Shown: positions 38,213-47,913, counted from the stretch's first letter. The stretch is 64,000 bases of DNA from JBNNGK01 sp050268245 (GCF_050268245.1 NZ_JBNNGK010000003.1:62001-126000); one strand, 5' to 3'. A program made the numbers and translations. Notes: generated by a model not told the origin, from the letters alone.

Positions 38213-38241
38213 ATCATAACGGCCTGTCGTTGGCATGTCAA
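38213..38241 (-). promoter_or_regulatory. Promoter of tRNA-Asn 2
   Basis: On the minus strand TTGACA (38236-38241), 17 bases, TATGAT (38213-38218). Same layout as the other tRNA-Asn copies. Confidence 0.8.
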
Positions 38242-38677
38242 AGGGCGTTTATGCATTCTGTGATTGTTTGCTTATAGAATGTGCAATTGCTTGAGTTTTT
38301 TACAGATTTATCTGTGTTTTGTACACTTTAAGTGCGGTCGACAACGATATTGCCCGGCATGCAATAAATATCCGTGATAGATGCCCAGTCTGCGTGCGTC
38401 CTTTTCCTATTGGCAATTGGCCAGATGTACACAACCAAGCTTTTCTTACGCGCTTGGGGGATACCAGCCCATGTCAATATCAACTTACCTGTTGTCATAT
38501 GGCATGGTGAGGAACATCACCCGATGTGCCCGAGTGCGGCCATCACTCATTTTTAATGTGGCGAAGGGAAGCATGCCACCAAGGTATCGCCGCAAGCCGG
38601 ATGAATATAATCAGCTGACCACAATCACGAAACGTAAGTACTTGCGTGCCACGATGCAGAATCGATCAAATGAGGGG
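38242..38677. other. Intergenic region between tRNA-Asn 2 and dpiA, no gene supported
   Basis: About 440 bases. Overlapping frames on the plus strand (38319-38803) have no ribosome site and run into dpiA antisense. No remnant of a sensor kinase could be recognised by eye. Confidence 0.5.
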
Positions 38678-39364
38678 TTATTCCTCGATCGGTGCGCGAT
38701 AGGTTCGCTGCGGCCGGCCGACTTTGCCGTAAATAATCTCGGCGATCAATTGCTGATGCGTAGTACAGAACTCCAAATAGCGGCGTGCGGTGGTGCGGCT
38801 TAGGCCAATCTGTTGCGCCACGCTTTCGGCGGTATGGCGTGCGCCAGCATCGCTAAACAGCTCACGCACTTTACGCAAGGTTAACTCATCAATACCGACG
38901 GGTAACGAAGCCTGTTGTTCACTACGTGCATAGGTATTGAACATCTCATCAATGCGACGCTGGTTTACGCGGGCATTATCTTTTAACGCTTTGCGGCGTT
39001 GGCTGAAACGTTGGAGAGTTTGTGTCAGGCGATCATAGGCTAGCGGTTTAATTAAGTAGTCGAATACGCCATAGCGTAGCGCTTCGGCCACGGTGTCCAT
39101 GTCGCTGGCAGCGGTAATAAAGACAATCCCACCGGGATAACCTTGCAGCGTCAGTTCACGCAACAGTTCAATACCGCGGCCGTCAGGCAAAAAGTTATCC
39201 AGCAGGATCAGGTCGGGTTTAAAGCGTGTGGTCATCATCCGCGCCTGTGAGAGATCCCCCGCCAGCCAAATCTGGCGGCAACCGCCGTTTTGCTTAATGA
39301 ACTCGGCATGCATCTCTGCCAGCGGTGTTTCATCTTCAACAATTAAGATATTAAGCCATTCCAT
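38678..39364 (-). CDS. dpiA: Response regulator of citrate fermentation, DpiA/CitB
   Basis: 228 residues. The receiver domain has ILIVEDETPLAEMHAEFIKQ with the acidic pocket, the phospho-acceptor aspartate in LILLDNFLPDGRG and the lysine in YLIKPLAYDRL. The C-terminal DNA-binding part includes TAESVAQQIGLSRTTARRYL and ends with GKVGRPQRTYRAP. It is very close to E. coli DpiA. It should activate the divergent cit operon once phosphorylated. The sensor kinase gene dpiB, usually just upstream in the same operon, is absent: only 320 non-coding bases separate dpiA from citC. Confidence 0.93.
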   Translation of the reverse strand: MEWLNILIVEDETPLAEMHAEFIKQNGGCRQIWLAGDLSQARMMTTRFKPDLILLDNFLPDGRGIELLRELTLQGYPGGIVFITAASDMDTVAEALRYGVFDYLIKPLAYDRLTQTLQRFSQRRKALKDNARVNQRRIDEMFNTYARSEQQASLPVGIDELTLRKVRELFSDAGARHTAESVAQQIGLSRTTARRYLEFCTTHQQLIAEIIYGKVGRPQRTYRAPIEE

Positions 39365-39687
39365 TGTTCCTCCCGTGGGAAAAAACGACCGATTAACGCA
39401 ATGTAATTTAATTATCAGTTTAAATAAATATCATGACGTTAATAAACACGATAAAAATAATTAAGTAAATAAAAACCATTAAATAACTTATTAACTGCAT
39501 AGTGTTTGTGAAATAGGTCAATAATCATCGACTTTTTTCTGTTTACTCTATCGCCATTGACTACTCCTTTATTGTTAGATTGATTGTAACGTAATGTTTT
39601 GTATTGGATTGTTTGTAGCTCAATGTTAATTGTGAAGGTTGGTTTGTGTATTGATTGTTGTTTTATTGTAATTCCAGAGAGAAATTT
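39365..39687. promoter_or_regulatory. AT-rich divergent regulatory region dpiA/citC
   Basis: 323 bases, strongly AT-rich, between divergent dpiA and citC. DpiA/CitB boxes are AT-rich and would be expected here, but I cannot fix exact sites. A weak CRP-like TGTGA-N6-TCAAT lies near 39507. AGAGAG is the ribosome site of citC. Confidence 0.55.
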
Positions 39688-40758
39688 ATGTTGGGCGATG
39701 CCGTATTTAACCGGGTGAAACGATCGGACCATAAGAATATTTCGGAAATTAAATCGTTTTTACGATCTAACGACTTAAATATTGATACCACCGTCGAAAT
39801 ATTTATTACCGTTACGCAAAACGAAAAACTGGTCGCATGCGGAGGGATCGCGGGCAATATTATCAAATGTGTCGCTATTAGCCCGCAGATGCGCGGGGCA
39901 GGGCTGGCGCTGTCGTTGGCTACTGAGCTGGTTAATTTGGCCTATGAGCGGCATCACACCCAATTGTTCATTTACACCAAGGTGCAGAATGAACACCTGT
40001 TTCGCCAGTGCGGTTTTTATCCGATAGCCACCGTGCCGGGCATCGTTGTGCTGATGGAGAACAGCCCATGTCGTCTGAAGCGTTACGCGGCGCAATTGGC
40101 AAGCAGCCGCCAACCCGGCGACAAAATAGGCAGTATCGTGATGAATGCCAATCCATTTACCCGTGGTCATCAGTATTTGATACGGCAGGCTGCCGCCCAA
40201 TGCGATTGGTTACATCTGTTTTTGGTGCGCGAGAACACGTCACGTTTTCCCTACGAGGATCGTCGTCAATTAGTGATGCAGGGTACGCATGACATCACTA
40301 ACTTAACCGTTCACGAAGGATCGCAGTATGTCATTTCACGCGCCACCTTCCCATGTTACTTCATTAAAGATCAAGGGATTGCCGACGACTGTTACACCGA
40401 AATCGATCTGAAAATCTTCCGTCAATATTTGGCTCCGGCGTTGGGTGTCACCCACCGCTTTGTCGGCAATGAACCCTTTTGCGCCGTCACGGCGAAATAC
40501 AATCGCGATATGCGTTACTGGCTGGAAACGCCAGCGCTGCCTAGCCCGCCAATCCACTTGGTGGAGATCGAGCGGCTGCAATATCAGGGCACGGCCATCT
40601 CCGCCTCTTGGGTACGCAAGCTACTGGCCGCGGGGGATTTTCACGCCGCTGCCCCGCTGGTGCCGAAAGATACCCTCTACTACCTGCAAGATATGCAGGC
40701 GCAGCGCCGGAGTAAACCGGTCACGCAAGAATTTGAGTCCGCACAATCAGGTGAATGA
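39688..40758 (+). CDS. citC: [Citrate (pro-3S)-lyase] ligase
   Basis: 356 residues from ATG 39688 (MLGDAVFNRVKRSD), which aligns with the E. coli CitC start; an upstream alternative adds 11 unrelated residues. It acetylates the thiol of the citrate lyase acyl carrier protein using ATP and acetate, switching the enzyme on. An N-terminal GNAT-like region (CVAISPQMRGAGLALSLATE) precedes a nucleotidyltransferase domain with GSIVMNANPFTRGHQYLI, whose HxGH-type motif binds ATP. First gene of the cit operon; its stop overlaps citD by one base. Confidence 0.95.
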   Translation: MLGDAVFNRVKRSDHKNISEIKSFLRSNDLNIDTTVEIFITVTQNEKLVACGGIAGNIIKCVAISPQMRGAGLALSLATELVNLAYERHHTQLFIYTKVQNEHLFRQCGFYPIATVPGIVVLMENSPCRLKRYAAQLASSRQPGDKIGSIVMNANPFTRGHQYLIRQAAAQCDWLHLFLVRENTSRFPYEDRRQLVMQGTHDITNLTVHEGSQYVISRATFPCYFIKDQGIADDCYTEIDLKIFRQYLAPALGVTHRFVGNEPFCAVTAKYNRDMRYWLETPALPSPPIHLVEIERLQYQGTAISASWVRKLLAAGDFHAAAPLVPKDTLYYLQDMQAQRRSKPVTQEFESAQSGE

Positions 40759-41066
40759 TGAAAATACTCCGAGAAGCAATGGCCGGTACGCTGGAATCCA
40801 GCGATGTCATGGTGCGTGTCGCGCCAACCGATGGCCCGGAACACGATCTGCTGATCGCCAGCAGCGTAGAAAAACAGTTCGGTGCTGCTATTCGTAGCAC
40901 GTTATTGCAGGTGTTGGCCGATTATCACGTCGAACCGGTACAGGTGATCGTTGATGACAAAGGGGCATTGGACTGCGTGTTGCGCGCCCGCCTAGAAACC
41001 GCGCTGATGCGCGCCAGTGACGGTCAGACGCTGCCGTGGGGGGGAACCGATGAAAACGCTGAATAA
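40758..41066 (+). CDS. citD: Citrate lyase acyl carrier protein (gamma subunit)
   Basis: 102 residues (MKILREAMAGTLESSDVMVR). Serine 14 in GTLESSD is the expected attachment site of the phosphoribosyl-dephospho-CoA arm made by CitG and CitX. The remainder contains SSVEKQFGAAIRSTLLQVLA and DDKGALDCVLRARLE, typical of the family. The second of two adjacent ATG codons is chosen, giving the E. coli-like MKI start. The end overlaps citE by 17 bases. Confidence 0.95.
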   Translation: MKILREAMAGTLESSDVMVRVAPTDGPEHDLLIASSVEKQFGAAIRSTLLQVLADYHVEPVQVIVDDKGALDCVLRARLETALMRASDGQTLPWGGTDENAE

Positions 41067-41973
41067 ACAACGTATGCGCCGCAGCATGCTGTTCGTGCCG
41101 GGTGCCAACGCGGCGATGGTCAGTAATGCTTTTATCTATCAAGCCGATGCGTTGATGTTCGATTTGGAAGATTCGGTGATTTTGCGGGAAAAGGATGCGG
41201 CGCGACGGCTGGTATTCCACGCGCTGCAACACCCGCTGTATCAGGAAGAAGTAGAAACCATCGTGCGGGTTAACGCCTTGGACTCCGCCTATGGATTGGC
41301 GGATCTGCAAGCGGTGGTGCGCGGCGGGGCGGATATTGTGCGCTTGCCGAAAACGGATAACGCCCAAGACGTCCTCGATATGGATCGTGAAATCAGTGCG
41401 ATCGAGCAAGCATGTGGTCGCCCGGTTGGCAGTACGGGTCTGCTGGCGGCTATTGAATCCGCCACCGGTATCACTAACGCCGTGGCGATCGCGCAGGCCT
41501 CGCCACGGTTGATCGGTATCGCGCTGGGGGCAGAAGACTACGTGCGTAACCTGCGTACCGAGCGTTCGCCAGAGGGGATCGAACTGTTGTTTGCCCGTTG
41601 TTCTATTTTACAGGCGGCACGTGCCGCAGGCATTCAGGCCTTTGATACAGTGTATTCCGACGCCAATAACGAGGCGGGGTTCCTGCGGGAAGCGGCACTG
41701 ATTAAACAATTAGGCTTTGACGGTAAATCCTTGATTAACCCGAGGCAAATCGAGCTGCTGCACAACCTTTATGCGCCTACCGCGAAAGAAGTCGCACACG
41801 CCGAACGGGTGGTGGATGCCGCGCAGGCAGCGGAGCGGGAAGGGCGCGGTGTGGTGTCGCTTAACGGCAAAATGGTTGATAGCCCGGTGATAGAGCGTGC
41901 GCGTTTGGTGTTAGCACGTGCCGCGTTATCCGGCATTCGTGAAGAAGTTAACCCTAGCGAGGCAGCTCAATGA
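41050..41973 (+). CDS. citE: Citrate lyase beta subunit (citryl-ACP lyase)
   Basis: 307 residues. The motif RRSMLFVPGANAAMVSNAF at the N-terminus, the metal-binding DALMFDLEDSV, ADIVRLPKTDNAQD and IGIALGAEDYVRNLRTERS are those of CitE, which splits citryl-ACP into oxaloacetate and acetyl-ACP. The ATG at 41050 (MKTLNKQRMR) has a purine-rich GGGGGGAACCG before it, and the upstream extension is non-conserved. Overlaps citD and, by four bases, citF. Confidence 0.96.
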   Translation: MKTLNKQRMRRSMLFVPGANAAMVSNAFIYQADALMFDLEDSVILREKDAARRLVFHALQHPLYQEEVETIVRVNALDSAYGLADLQAVVRGGADIVRLPKTDNAQDVLDMDREISAIEQACGRPVGSTGLLAAIESATGITNAVAIAQASPRLIGIALGAEDYVRNLRTERSPEGIELLFARCSILQAARAAGIQAFDTVYSDANNEAGFLREAALIKQLGFDGKSLINPRQIELLHNLYAPTAKEVAHAERVVDAAQAAEREGRGVVSLNGKMVDSPVIERARLVLARAALSGIREEVNPSEAAQ

Positions 41974-43475
41974 AACGTCAACAACGCTTGATGAACTGGA
42001 ACAATCACGCTGGCCTGGCACCTTATCAGGATGTCTCAAAGGCGAATCAGCAGGCGCGTAAGCCGCGCGATATGAAACGTTGTGACTCATTACAAGAAGC
42101 CGTGCGCCGCAGTGGTTTGCAAGACGGCATGACCATCTCTTTCCACCACGCTTTTCGCGGTGGTGACTTGACGCTGAATCAGGTAATGGAAACGTTAGCG
42201 GCGATGGGCTATCGCAATTTGACGCTGGCATCCAGTTCACTGAGCGATTGCCATGCCCCATTGGTCGGCCATATCCGCCACGGAGTGGTCAGTCGTATTT
42301 ATACCTCTGGTCTGCGTGGCCCGTTGGCTGATGCCATCTCCCGCGGGGAGCTAAAAGAGCCGGTGCAGATTCATTCACACGGTGGCCGGGTCAATCTGAT
42401 CGAATCCGGTGAGCTGAGTATTGATGTGGCGTTTCTTGGCGTGCCGTCGTGTGATGAGTTCGGCAACGCCAATGGTTACAGCGGCGAAGCGTGCTGCGGT
42501 TCACTTGGCTACGCCAAGGTGGATGCGCAAAGCGCAAAAACCGTGGTGTTGCTCACCGAGGCAGTAGTGCCCTATCCGCACCATCCGGCCAGCCTGGCAC
42601 AGGATCAGGTCGATCTGATTGTTGAGTTGGAGAGGGTAGGCGATGCCGACAAAATTGGCGCAGATGCCACCCGAATGACGTCAAATCCACGAGAATTGCT
42701 GATCGCGCGTCGTGCGGCCGAGGTGATCGCCGCTTCCGGTTATTTCACCGAAGGTTTTTCACTGCAAACCGGCACCGGCGGGGCTTCGCTGGCGGTGACG
42801 CGTTTCTTGGAAGATAAAATGCGCGCGCGTGGTATTCGTGCCAGTTTCGCGTTGGGGGGCATCACGTCAACCATGGTGGAACTGCATGAAAAAGGGCTGA
42901 TCGGCAAATTGCTCGATGTGCAGAGTTTTGACCGTGCGGCGGCGACATCGCTGGGGCGTAACCCGAACCATATCGAAATTAGTGCTAACCAATACGCCAA
43001 TTTTAGCTCAAAAGGTGCATCGGTCGATCGGTTGGATGTGGTGGTGCTCAGCGCGCTGGAAATTGATGCCGGTTTCAACGTGAACGTGTTGACCGGTTCA
43101 GACGGCGTGATCCGCGGGGCGTCCGGTGGTCACTGTGATACCGCCGCGGCGGCGCGGTTGGCGATCATCGTCGCACCGTTGGTGCGCGGGCGTATTCCGA
43201 CGCTGGTGGAGCAGGTGACCACGTGCGTCACGCCGGGCTCCAGCATCGATATTTTGGTTACCGATCACGGCATTGCTGTCAATCCGGCACGCCCGGAGTT
43301 GGCGCAACGCTTGCGTGACGCTGGTTTACAAGTCGTGACTATTGAGTGGTTGCGTGAGCGTGCGTTAACCCTCACCGGTGAACCACAGCCGATCGCCTAT
43401 ACCGACAACGTGGTGGCGGTGGTGCGTTATCGCGACGGCACGGTGATTGATGTCGTACATCAGGTTGCGGAGTAA
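41970..43475 (+). CDS. citF: Citrate lyase alpha subunit (citrate:acetyl-ACP transferase)
   Basis: 501 residues, family length. It exchanges acetyl for citryl on the carrier protein. Characteristic segments are GMTISFHHAFRGGDLTLNQV, IHSHGGRVNLIESGE, GVPSCDEFGNANGYSG and FSLQTGTGGASLAVTRFLED. The start overlaps the citE stop in ATGA, so the two are coupled. Confidence 0.96.
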   Translation: MKRQQRLMNWNNHAGLAPYQDVSKANQQARKPRDMKRCDSLQEAVRRSGLQDGMTISFHHAFRGGDLTLNQVMETLAAMGYRNLTLASSSLSDCHAPLVGHIRHGVVSRIYTSGLRGPLADAISRGELKEPVQIHSHGGRVNLIESGELSIDVAFLGVPSCDEFGNANGYSGEACCGSLGYAKVDAQSAKTVVLLTEAVVPYPHHPASLAQDQVDLIVELERVGDADKIGADATRMTSNPRELLIARRAAEVIAASGYFTEGFSLQTGTGGASLAVTRFLEDKMRARGIRASFALGGITSTMVELHEKGLIGKLLDVQSFDRAAATSLGRNPNHIEISANQYANFSSKGASVDRLDVVVLSALEIDAGFNVNVLTGSDGVIRGASGGHCDTAAAARLAIIVAPLVRGRIPTLVEQVTTCVTPGSSIDILVTDHGIAVNPARPELAQRLRDAGLQVVTIEWLRERALTLTGEPQPIAYTDNVVAVVRYRDGTVIDVVHQVAE

Positions 43476-43479
43476 CGCC

Positions 43480-44028
43480 ATGCATGCCGTCGTCCCAGAA
43501 TTAGCGGCCAATCGTGCGGTTACGCTACCGGAGCTGCTTACCAGCCGTGAAAGCCGTCAGGCTCGGCAGCAAGCGTGGCTGGCTCGCCATCACACCACGT
43601 TGCTGGTGCTGACGCTGGTGGTGCCCGGTGCGGTGAAAGACAGCCCACTGACGCGCCGTATTTTTAACCTCGGTTGGCAGGCGTTGCAGCCCTTGATGGT
43701 TGAGCCGGGCTGGCAGTGTCTGCAAAACGAAGTGTTGGCATTACCGACGGGCTGCGAAGGGTATCTGGCATTGCATGCCGATGCCCGCTTGGTGAAAGAC
43801 TTTGCCATGCAGTTGGAGGTAAAACAGTCGATTGGTCGGCTGTGGGACATCGATGTGTTGGATGCGCAAGGCCGCATTTTATCACGCAGTGACGTTGGCC
43901 TGCCGCCGCGTCGCTGCCTGCTGTGTGCGCAAGCGGCTAACGTTTGCGCACGATTGCGTCGCCATAGCCCAGAACAACTGCTGGCTGAAATGGAGAGAGT
44001 GCTGAATGCGGCATGTCACGTCCACTAA
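43480..44028 (+). CDS. citX: Holo-citrate lyase synthase (apo-ACP phosphoribosyl-dephospho-CoA transferase)
   Basis: 182 residues from ATG 43480, four bases past the citF stop. Early RESRQARQQAWLARH and later GRLWDIDVLDAQGRIL and LPPRRCLLCAQAANVCAR are the family signatures. It transfers the prosthetic group precursor made by CitG to serine 14 of CitD. A longer start inside citF would add residues with no match. Confidence 0.93.
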   Translation: MHAVVPELAANRAVTLPELLTSRESRQARQQAWLARHHTTLLVLTLVVPGAVKDSPLTRRIFNLGWQALQPLMVEPGWQCLQNEVLALPTGCEGYLALHADARLVKDFAMQLEVKQSIGRLWDIDVLDAQGRILSRSDVGLPPRRCLLCAQAANVCARLRRHSPEQLLAEMERVLNAACHVH

Positions 44029-44908
44029 GTTGCCGCAACCGGGGCGGCCTGTCAGTGCCAGTCAGGCTTTTGCGCGTGATGCCTATCGCGCTTTGCTGAG
44101 CGAAGTCAATCTGACGCCGAAGCCTGGGTTAGTCGATCGCCACAATAGTGGCGCACATCATGATATGCATATCGGTCATTTTTACCGGAGCTCACGTGCA
44201 ATCGGCGTTTGGCTACCGCGATTCATCCGTCATGGCATTGAGCAGGCGGGGCAACCGACAGCATCGTTGTTGGCTCGGCTGCGCCCTTTGGGCATGGCCT
44301 GCGAAAACCACATGTTCCGCGCTACCGGCGGCGTTAATACCCATAAAGGCAGCGTGTTTACCCTCGCTTTACTGTGCAGCAGTTTTGGTCGTTTGCAACA
44401 GCAGCGGCGGCGGATTACCCCTGCCACGCTATGCGGTGAGGTCGCGGCGATGTGTCACGGATTGGTCGCGCGTGAGCTATGCCGCAACAACTTAGGGCAG
44501 ACCGCCGGGCAGCGGCTGTTTACGGCTTACGGTTTGAGCGGTGCGCGCGGGGAGGCCGAGGGCGGTTTTCCGTTGGTCTTGCATGGCGCATTGCCGCTGT
44601 ATCAGCAGCGCTTACGGCATGGGGGCGATCAACAGAGCGCATTGTCGGATTGCCTGTTGTGGTTAATGGCTCACAACGGCGATACCAACGTCGCCTCACG
44701 CGGCGGCATTGAGGGATTGCAGTGGTTACAACGCCGGGCGGCGCAACTGCTCAAGCAAGGGGGGGCACAGGGCGCGGCGGGCATAGCGCGATTGCAGCAG
44801 TTTGATGCTGAGTGTATCGCGCGTCATCTTAGCCCCGGCGGGAGTGCCGATTTATTGATTGTCACCTGGTTGTTGGCTCAGTTATCGCCATCGGATGGCC
44901 AAGAATAA
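44006..44908 (+). CDS. citG: Triphosphoribosyl-dephospho-CoA synthase
   Basis: 300 residues. Signatures: EVNLTPKPGLVDRHNSGAHH, ATGGVNTHKGSVFTLALLC, GARGEAEGGFPLVLHGALP and MAHNGDTNVASRGGIEGLQW. It makes the citrate lyase prosthetic group precursor from ATP and dephospho-CoA. The ATG lies 23 bases inside citX, with GAGAG upstream, showing coupling. Confidence 0.95.
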   Translation: MRHVTSTKLPQPGRPVSASQAFARDAYRALLSEVNLTPKPGLVDRHNSGAHHDMHIGHFYRSSRAIGVWLPRFIRHGIEQAGQPTASLLARLRPLGMACENHMFRATGGVNTHKGSVFTLALLCSSFGRLQQQRRRITPATLCGEVAAMCHGLVARELCRNNLGQTAGQRLFTAYGLSGARGEAEGGFPLVLHGALPLYQQRLRHGGDQQSALSDCLLWLMAHNGDTNVASRGGIEGLQWLQRRAAQLLKQGGAQGAAGIARLQQFDAECIARHLSPGGSADLLIVTWLLAQLSPSDGQE

Positions 44909-44934
44909 TAACGCAGTGATTTTAGGAGAGTCTT

Positions 44935-46398
44935 ATGTCTGAAGCTCGAGAGAAAATAGGGAAAGCAATCGCGCCATTAGCGGTGTTGGCAATCCTGTTG
45001 TTGATACCGGTACCCGACGGAATGCCGCCGCAGGCTTGGCACTACTTCGCCATTTTTGTGGCGATGATCGTCGGCATGATTTTGGAACCCATTCCAGCAA
45101 CGGCCATCAGCTTTATCGCCGTGACCGTCAGTGTGTTGAGCGCGCCTTGGGTGCTGTTTGGTGCGCAAGAAATGGCCGAGCCGGGATTCAAAGCCAGTAA
45201 AGAGGCGTTGAGGTGGGGGCTGGCCGGGTTCTCCAGCACCACCGTTTGGTTAGTATTTGGCGCATTTATCTTTGCACTGGGTTACGAAGCCACCGGCTTG
45301 GGGCGGCGTATTGCGCTGTTTTTAGTCAAGTTTATGGGTAAGCGTACCTTAACGCTGGGCTATGCGGTGGTGATCATCGATATTCTGCTGGCACCGTTTA
45401 CTCCGTCCAACACCGCGCGAACCGGTGGCACAGTATTCCCGGTGGTGAAAAACCTCCCGCCGCTGTTCGATTCATTCCCGAACGATCCCTCATCACGCCG
45501 AATCGGCGGTTATCTGATGTGGATGATGGTGGTCGGTACCAGCATTAGTTCTTCGATGTTTGTTACCGGCGCGGCCCCTAACGTCTTGGGCATTGAGTTT
45601 GTCAGTAAAATTGCCGGTGTGCATATCAGTTGGATGCAGTGGTTCCTGGCATTTCTGCCGGTAGGCTTGTTGTTATTAATCATTGCTCCGCTGATTTCTT
45701 ATTATCTGTATAAGCCGGGGGTCACCCACAGTAGTGAAGTCGCGAGTTGGGCTAACACCGCGCTGGTAGAGATGGGGAAACTGACACGCAAAGAGATGAC
45801 GCTGATTGGCTTAGTGTTGCTGAGCCTGTGCCTGTGGGTATTCGGCGGAAAAGTGGTGAATGCAACGGCGGTCTGTCTGTTGGCGGTATCATTGATGTTA
45901 GCCTTCCACGTGGTGTCGTGGAAAGAGATCACCAAGTATTCCAGCGCGTGGAATACCTTGGTAAACCTGGCAACGTTAGTGGTAATGGCGAATGGATTGA
46001 CGCGCTCAGGCTTTATCGACTGGTTCGCCACCACTATGAGCACTCATCTTGATGGTTTTTCGCCTAATGCGACGGTGATCGCGCTCGTGTTGGTGTTCTA
46101 TTTTGCCCATTACCTGTTTGCCAGCCTGTCGGCGCATACCGCCACCATGCTGCCCGTTATTTTGGCGGTGGGTAAAGGCTTACCCGGCGTGCCGATGGAG
46201 CAACTGTCTATACTGCTGGTGTTGTCGATTGGTTTGATGGGCGTGCTGACGCCGTATGCGACCGGCCCTGGCGTCATCATTTACGGCTGTGGTTATGTGA
46301 AATCAAAAGATTACTGGCGTCTGGGGGGGATTTTGGGCGTGGTGTACATTAGCGCCTTGTTATTGATTGGTTGGCCAATCCTCAACCTTTGGTACTGA
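44935..46398 (+). CDS. citT: Citrate:succinate antiporter
   Basis: 487 residues with about 12 membrane segments, a DASS-family carrier. The DASS signature regions are present: SSTTVWLVFGAFIFALGYEA, LAPFTPSNTARTGGTVFPV and MFVTGAAPNVLG. In E. coli CitT brings in citrate in exchange for succinate during anaerobic growth. Last gene of the cit operon, 26 bases after citG, with AGGAGAG before the ATG. Confidence 0.95.
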   Translation: MSEAREKIGKAIAPLAVLAILLLIPVPDGMPPQAWHYFAIFVAMIVGMILEPIPATAISFIAVTVSVLSAPWVLFGAQEMAEPGFKASKEALRWGLAGFSSTTVWLVFGAFIFALGYEATGLGRRIALFLVKFMGKRTLTLGYAVVIIDILLAPFTPSNTARTGGTVFPVVKNLPPLFDSFPNDPSSRRIGGYLMWMMVVGTSISSSMFVTGAAPNVLGIEFVSKIAGVHISWMQWFLAFLPVGLLLLIIAPLISYYLYKPGVTHSSEVASWANTALVEMGKLTRKEMTLIGLVLLSLCLWVFGGKVVNATAVCLLAVSLMLAFHVVSWKEITKYSSAWNTLVNLATLVVMANGLTRSGFIDWFATTMSTHLDGFSPNATVIALVLVFYFAHYLFASLSAHTATMLPVILAVGKGLPGVPMEQLSILLVLSIGLMGVLTPYATGPGVIIYGCGYVKSKDYWRLGGILGVVYISALLLIGWPILNLWY

Positions 46399-46412
46399 TA
46401 ATATCAATGATT

Positions 46413-46432
46413 GCGGCTCCTGCGGGAGCCGC
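46413..46432. terminator. Hairpin after citT
   Basis: GCGGCTCC, loop, GGGAGCCGC directly after the citT stop. The stem is strong but not followed by a T-run, so it may terminate weakly or stabilise the mRNA end. The 46433-46590 stretch holds nothing recognised. Confidence 0.5.
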
Positions 46433-46590
46433 TGAAGTAGATGACAACGTTGCCTTTGAGCCCGAAATATTCGGGGCAGTCGCTTCGACGGCAAGCCACT
46501 ACGCCCCCTCTGGCTCGTTTTTCCGGATAACACGCGGTGTCAGCTGTCTGTGCGGCATTTGCGCTATTTATCCGCGTGCTTTTCCCTCAT

Positions 46591-46606
46591 CGTGATGGTT
46601 ATCACA
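46591..46606. promoter_or_regulatory. CRP-like site upstream of agp
   Basis: CGTGATGGTTATCACA matches TGTGA-N6-TCACA with one change and contains the perfect inverted repeat GTGAT-N4-ATCAC. It lies about 78 bases before the agp ATG, an activating position. Confidence 0.6.
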
Positions 46607-46683
46607 CCTTTCCTTTCTCTTCCCCGCCATGATACCCCGCTGATGCTAACGCATGAATAAATAGGTGATAGGGAAATTTGCGA

Positions 46684-47913
46684 ATGAAAAGAAAAGCGTT
46701 ATTGCTGTGTTTACCCATGCTGTTGACTGCCTCTGCGCTGGCTGAAACCCACGATTATCAGTTGGAGCAAGTTTTGGTGATGAGCCGTCATAACCTGCGC
46801 GCGCCGTTGGCCGATAACGGCAGCGTGCTGGCGAATGCGACGCCGCATGCATGGCCGCAATGGGATACGCCGGGTGGTTTGCTGACCACGAAAGGCGGCG
46901 TGCTGGAAGTGTACATGGGCCATTATTTTAATGCGTGGCTTAAGCAAGCGGGTTTGTTACCGCAGGCAGGGTGTCCGGCCAACGACAGCGTATATGTTTA
47001 CGCGAATAGCCTACAACGCACGGTGGCAACCGCGCAGTTCTTTACCAATGGCGCATTTCCCGGCTGCGATGTGACGGTGCATCATCAAGAGAAAATGGGG
47101 GAGATGGATCCGACCTTTAACCCGATTATCACCGACAACAGCGAACACTTTAAACAGCAGGCACTTGCAGCGATGAATGCCAAGTTGGATTCATTGTCGT
47201 TGAATGCGGCGTATCAACAGCTGGCCGCCATCACCGATTATGCGGATTCTCGCGCCTGCAAGGCCGACAAACAGTGCGATCTCACCGCTGAACCGAGCAA
47301 AATGAGCGCAGTAGCGGGTAAAGAGCCGGGGGTTACCGGGCCATTAAAAGTGGGCAACTCGCTGGTTGATGCCTTCATGTTGCAGTATTACGAAGGTTTC
47401 CCGCTGCAAAAGGTGGCATGGGGCAAGGTCACCACGCCGGCGCAGTGGCAGCAACTCGCGCAGTTGAAAGACGGTTATCAAGATTCACTGTTTACCTCGA
47501 CCGTGGTGGCGCAGAACGTCGCTAAACCGTTGCTGACGTATATCAATTCGGCACTCAATGGCGCAAATAATGCCACGTCGCCTAAGTTAACCGTATTGGT
47601 GGGGCACGATTCCAACATTGCCTCTTTGCTTTCGGCGATGAAGTTCAAACCTTATCAGTTACCAAATCAATATGAGAAAACGCCGATCGGCGGCAAATTG
47701 GTGTTTCAGCGTTGGCATGACGCGAAACAAGATCGTGATTGGTTAAAAATCGAGTATGTGTACCAATCTACCGCGCAGTTGCGTAATGCCGATAAACTGA
47801 CGCTAGACAATCCGCCGCAGCGCGTCACGCTGGCGTTGCAAGATTGCCCGATCGATAAACAGGGGTTCTGCGCCTGGCGTGATTTTGAAAAAGCGATGAA
47901 AGAAATGCTGTAA
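46684..47913 (+). CDS. agp: Periplasmic glucose-1-phosphatase
   Basis: 409 residues with a signal peptide (MKRKALLLCLPMLLTASALA, cleaved before ETHDY). The histidine acid phosphatase motif is MSRHNLRAPL, with the RHxxRxP-like catalytic histidine, and the proton donor motif is VGHDSNIASL. It releases glucose from glucose 1-phosphate in the periplasm and can have phytase activity. The ATG at 46684 gives a proper signal; a TTG six bases upstream is not needed. A CRP-like site lies upstream. Confidence 0.94.
   Translation: MKRKALLLCLPMLLTASALAETHDYQLEQVLVMSRHNLRAPLADNGSVLANATPHAWPQWDTPGGLLTTKGGVLEVYMGHYFNAWLKQAGLLPQAGCPANDSVYVYANSLQRTVATAQFFTNGAFPGCDVTVHHQEKMGEMDPTFNPIITDNSEHFKQQALAAMNAKLDSLSLNAAYQQLAAITDYADSRACKADKQCDLTAEPSKMSAVAGKEPGVTGPLKVGNSLVDAFMLQYYEGFPLQKVAWGKVTTPAQWQQLAQLKDGYQDSLFTSTVVAQNVAKPLLTYINSALNGANNATSPKLTVLVGHDSNIASLLSAMKFKPYQLPNQYEKTPIGGKLVFQRWHDAKQDRDWLKIEYVYQSTAQLRNADKLTLDNPPQRVTLALQDCPIDKQGFCAWRDFEKAMKEML

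Noticed and set aside
38319..38803. Overlapping frames between tRNA-Asn 2 and dpiA, as a possible DpiB remnant
   Set aside because: No kinase, PAS or HATPase motif is visible in any frame and the frames run antisense into dpiA.
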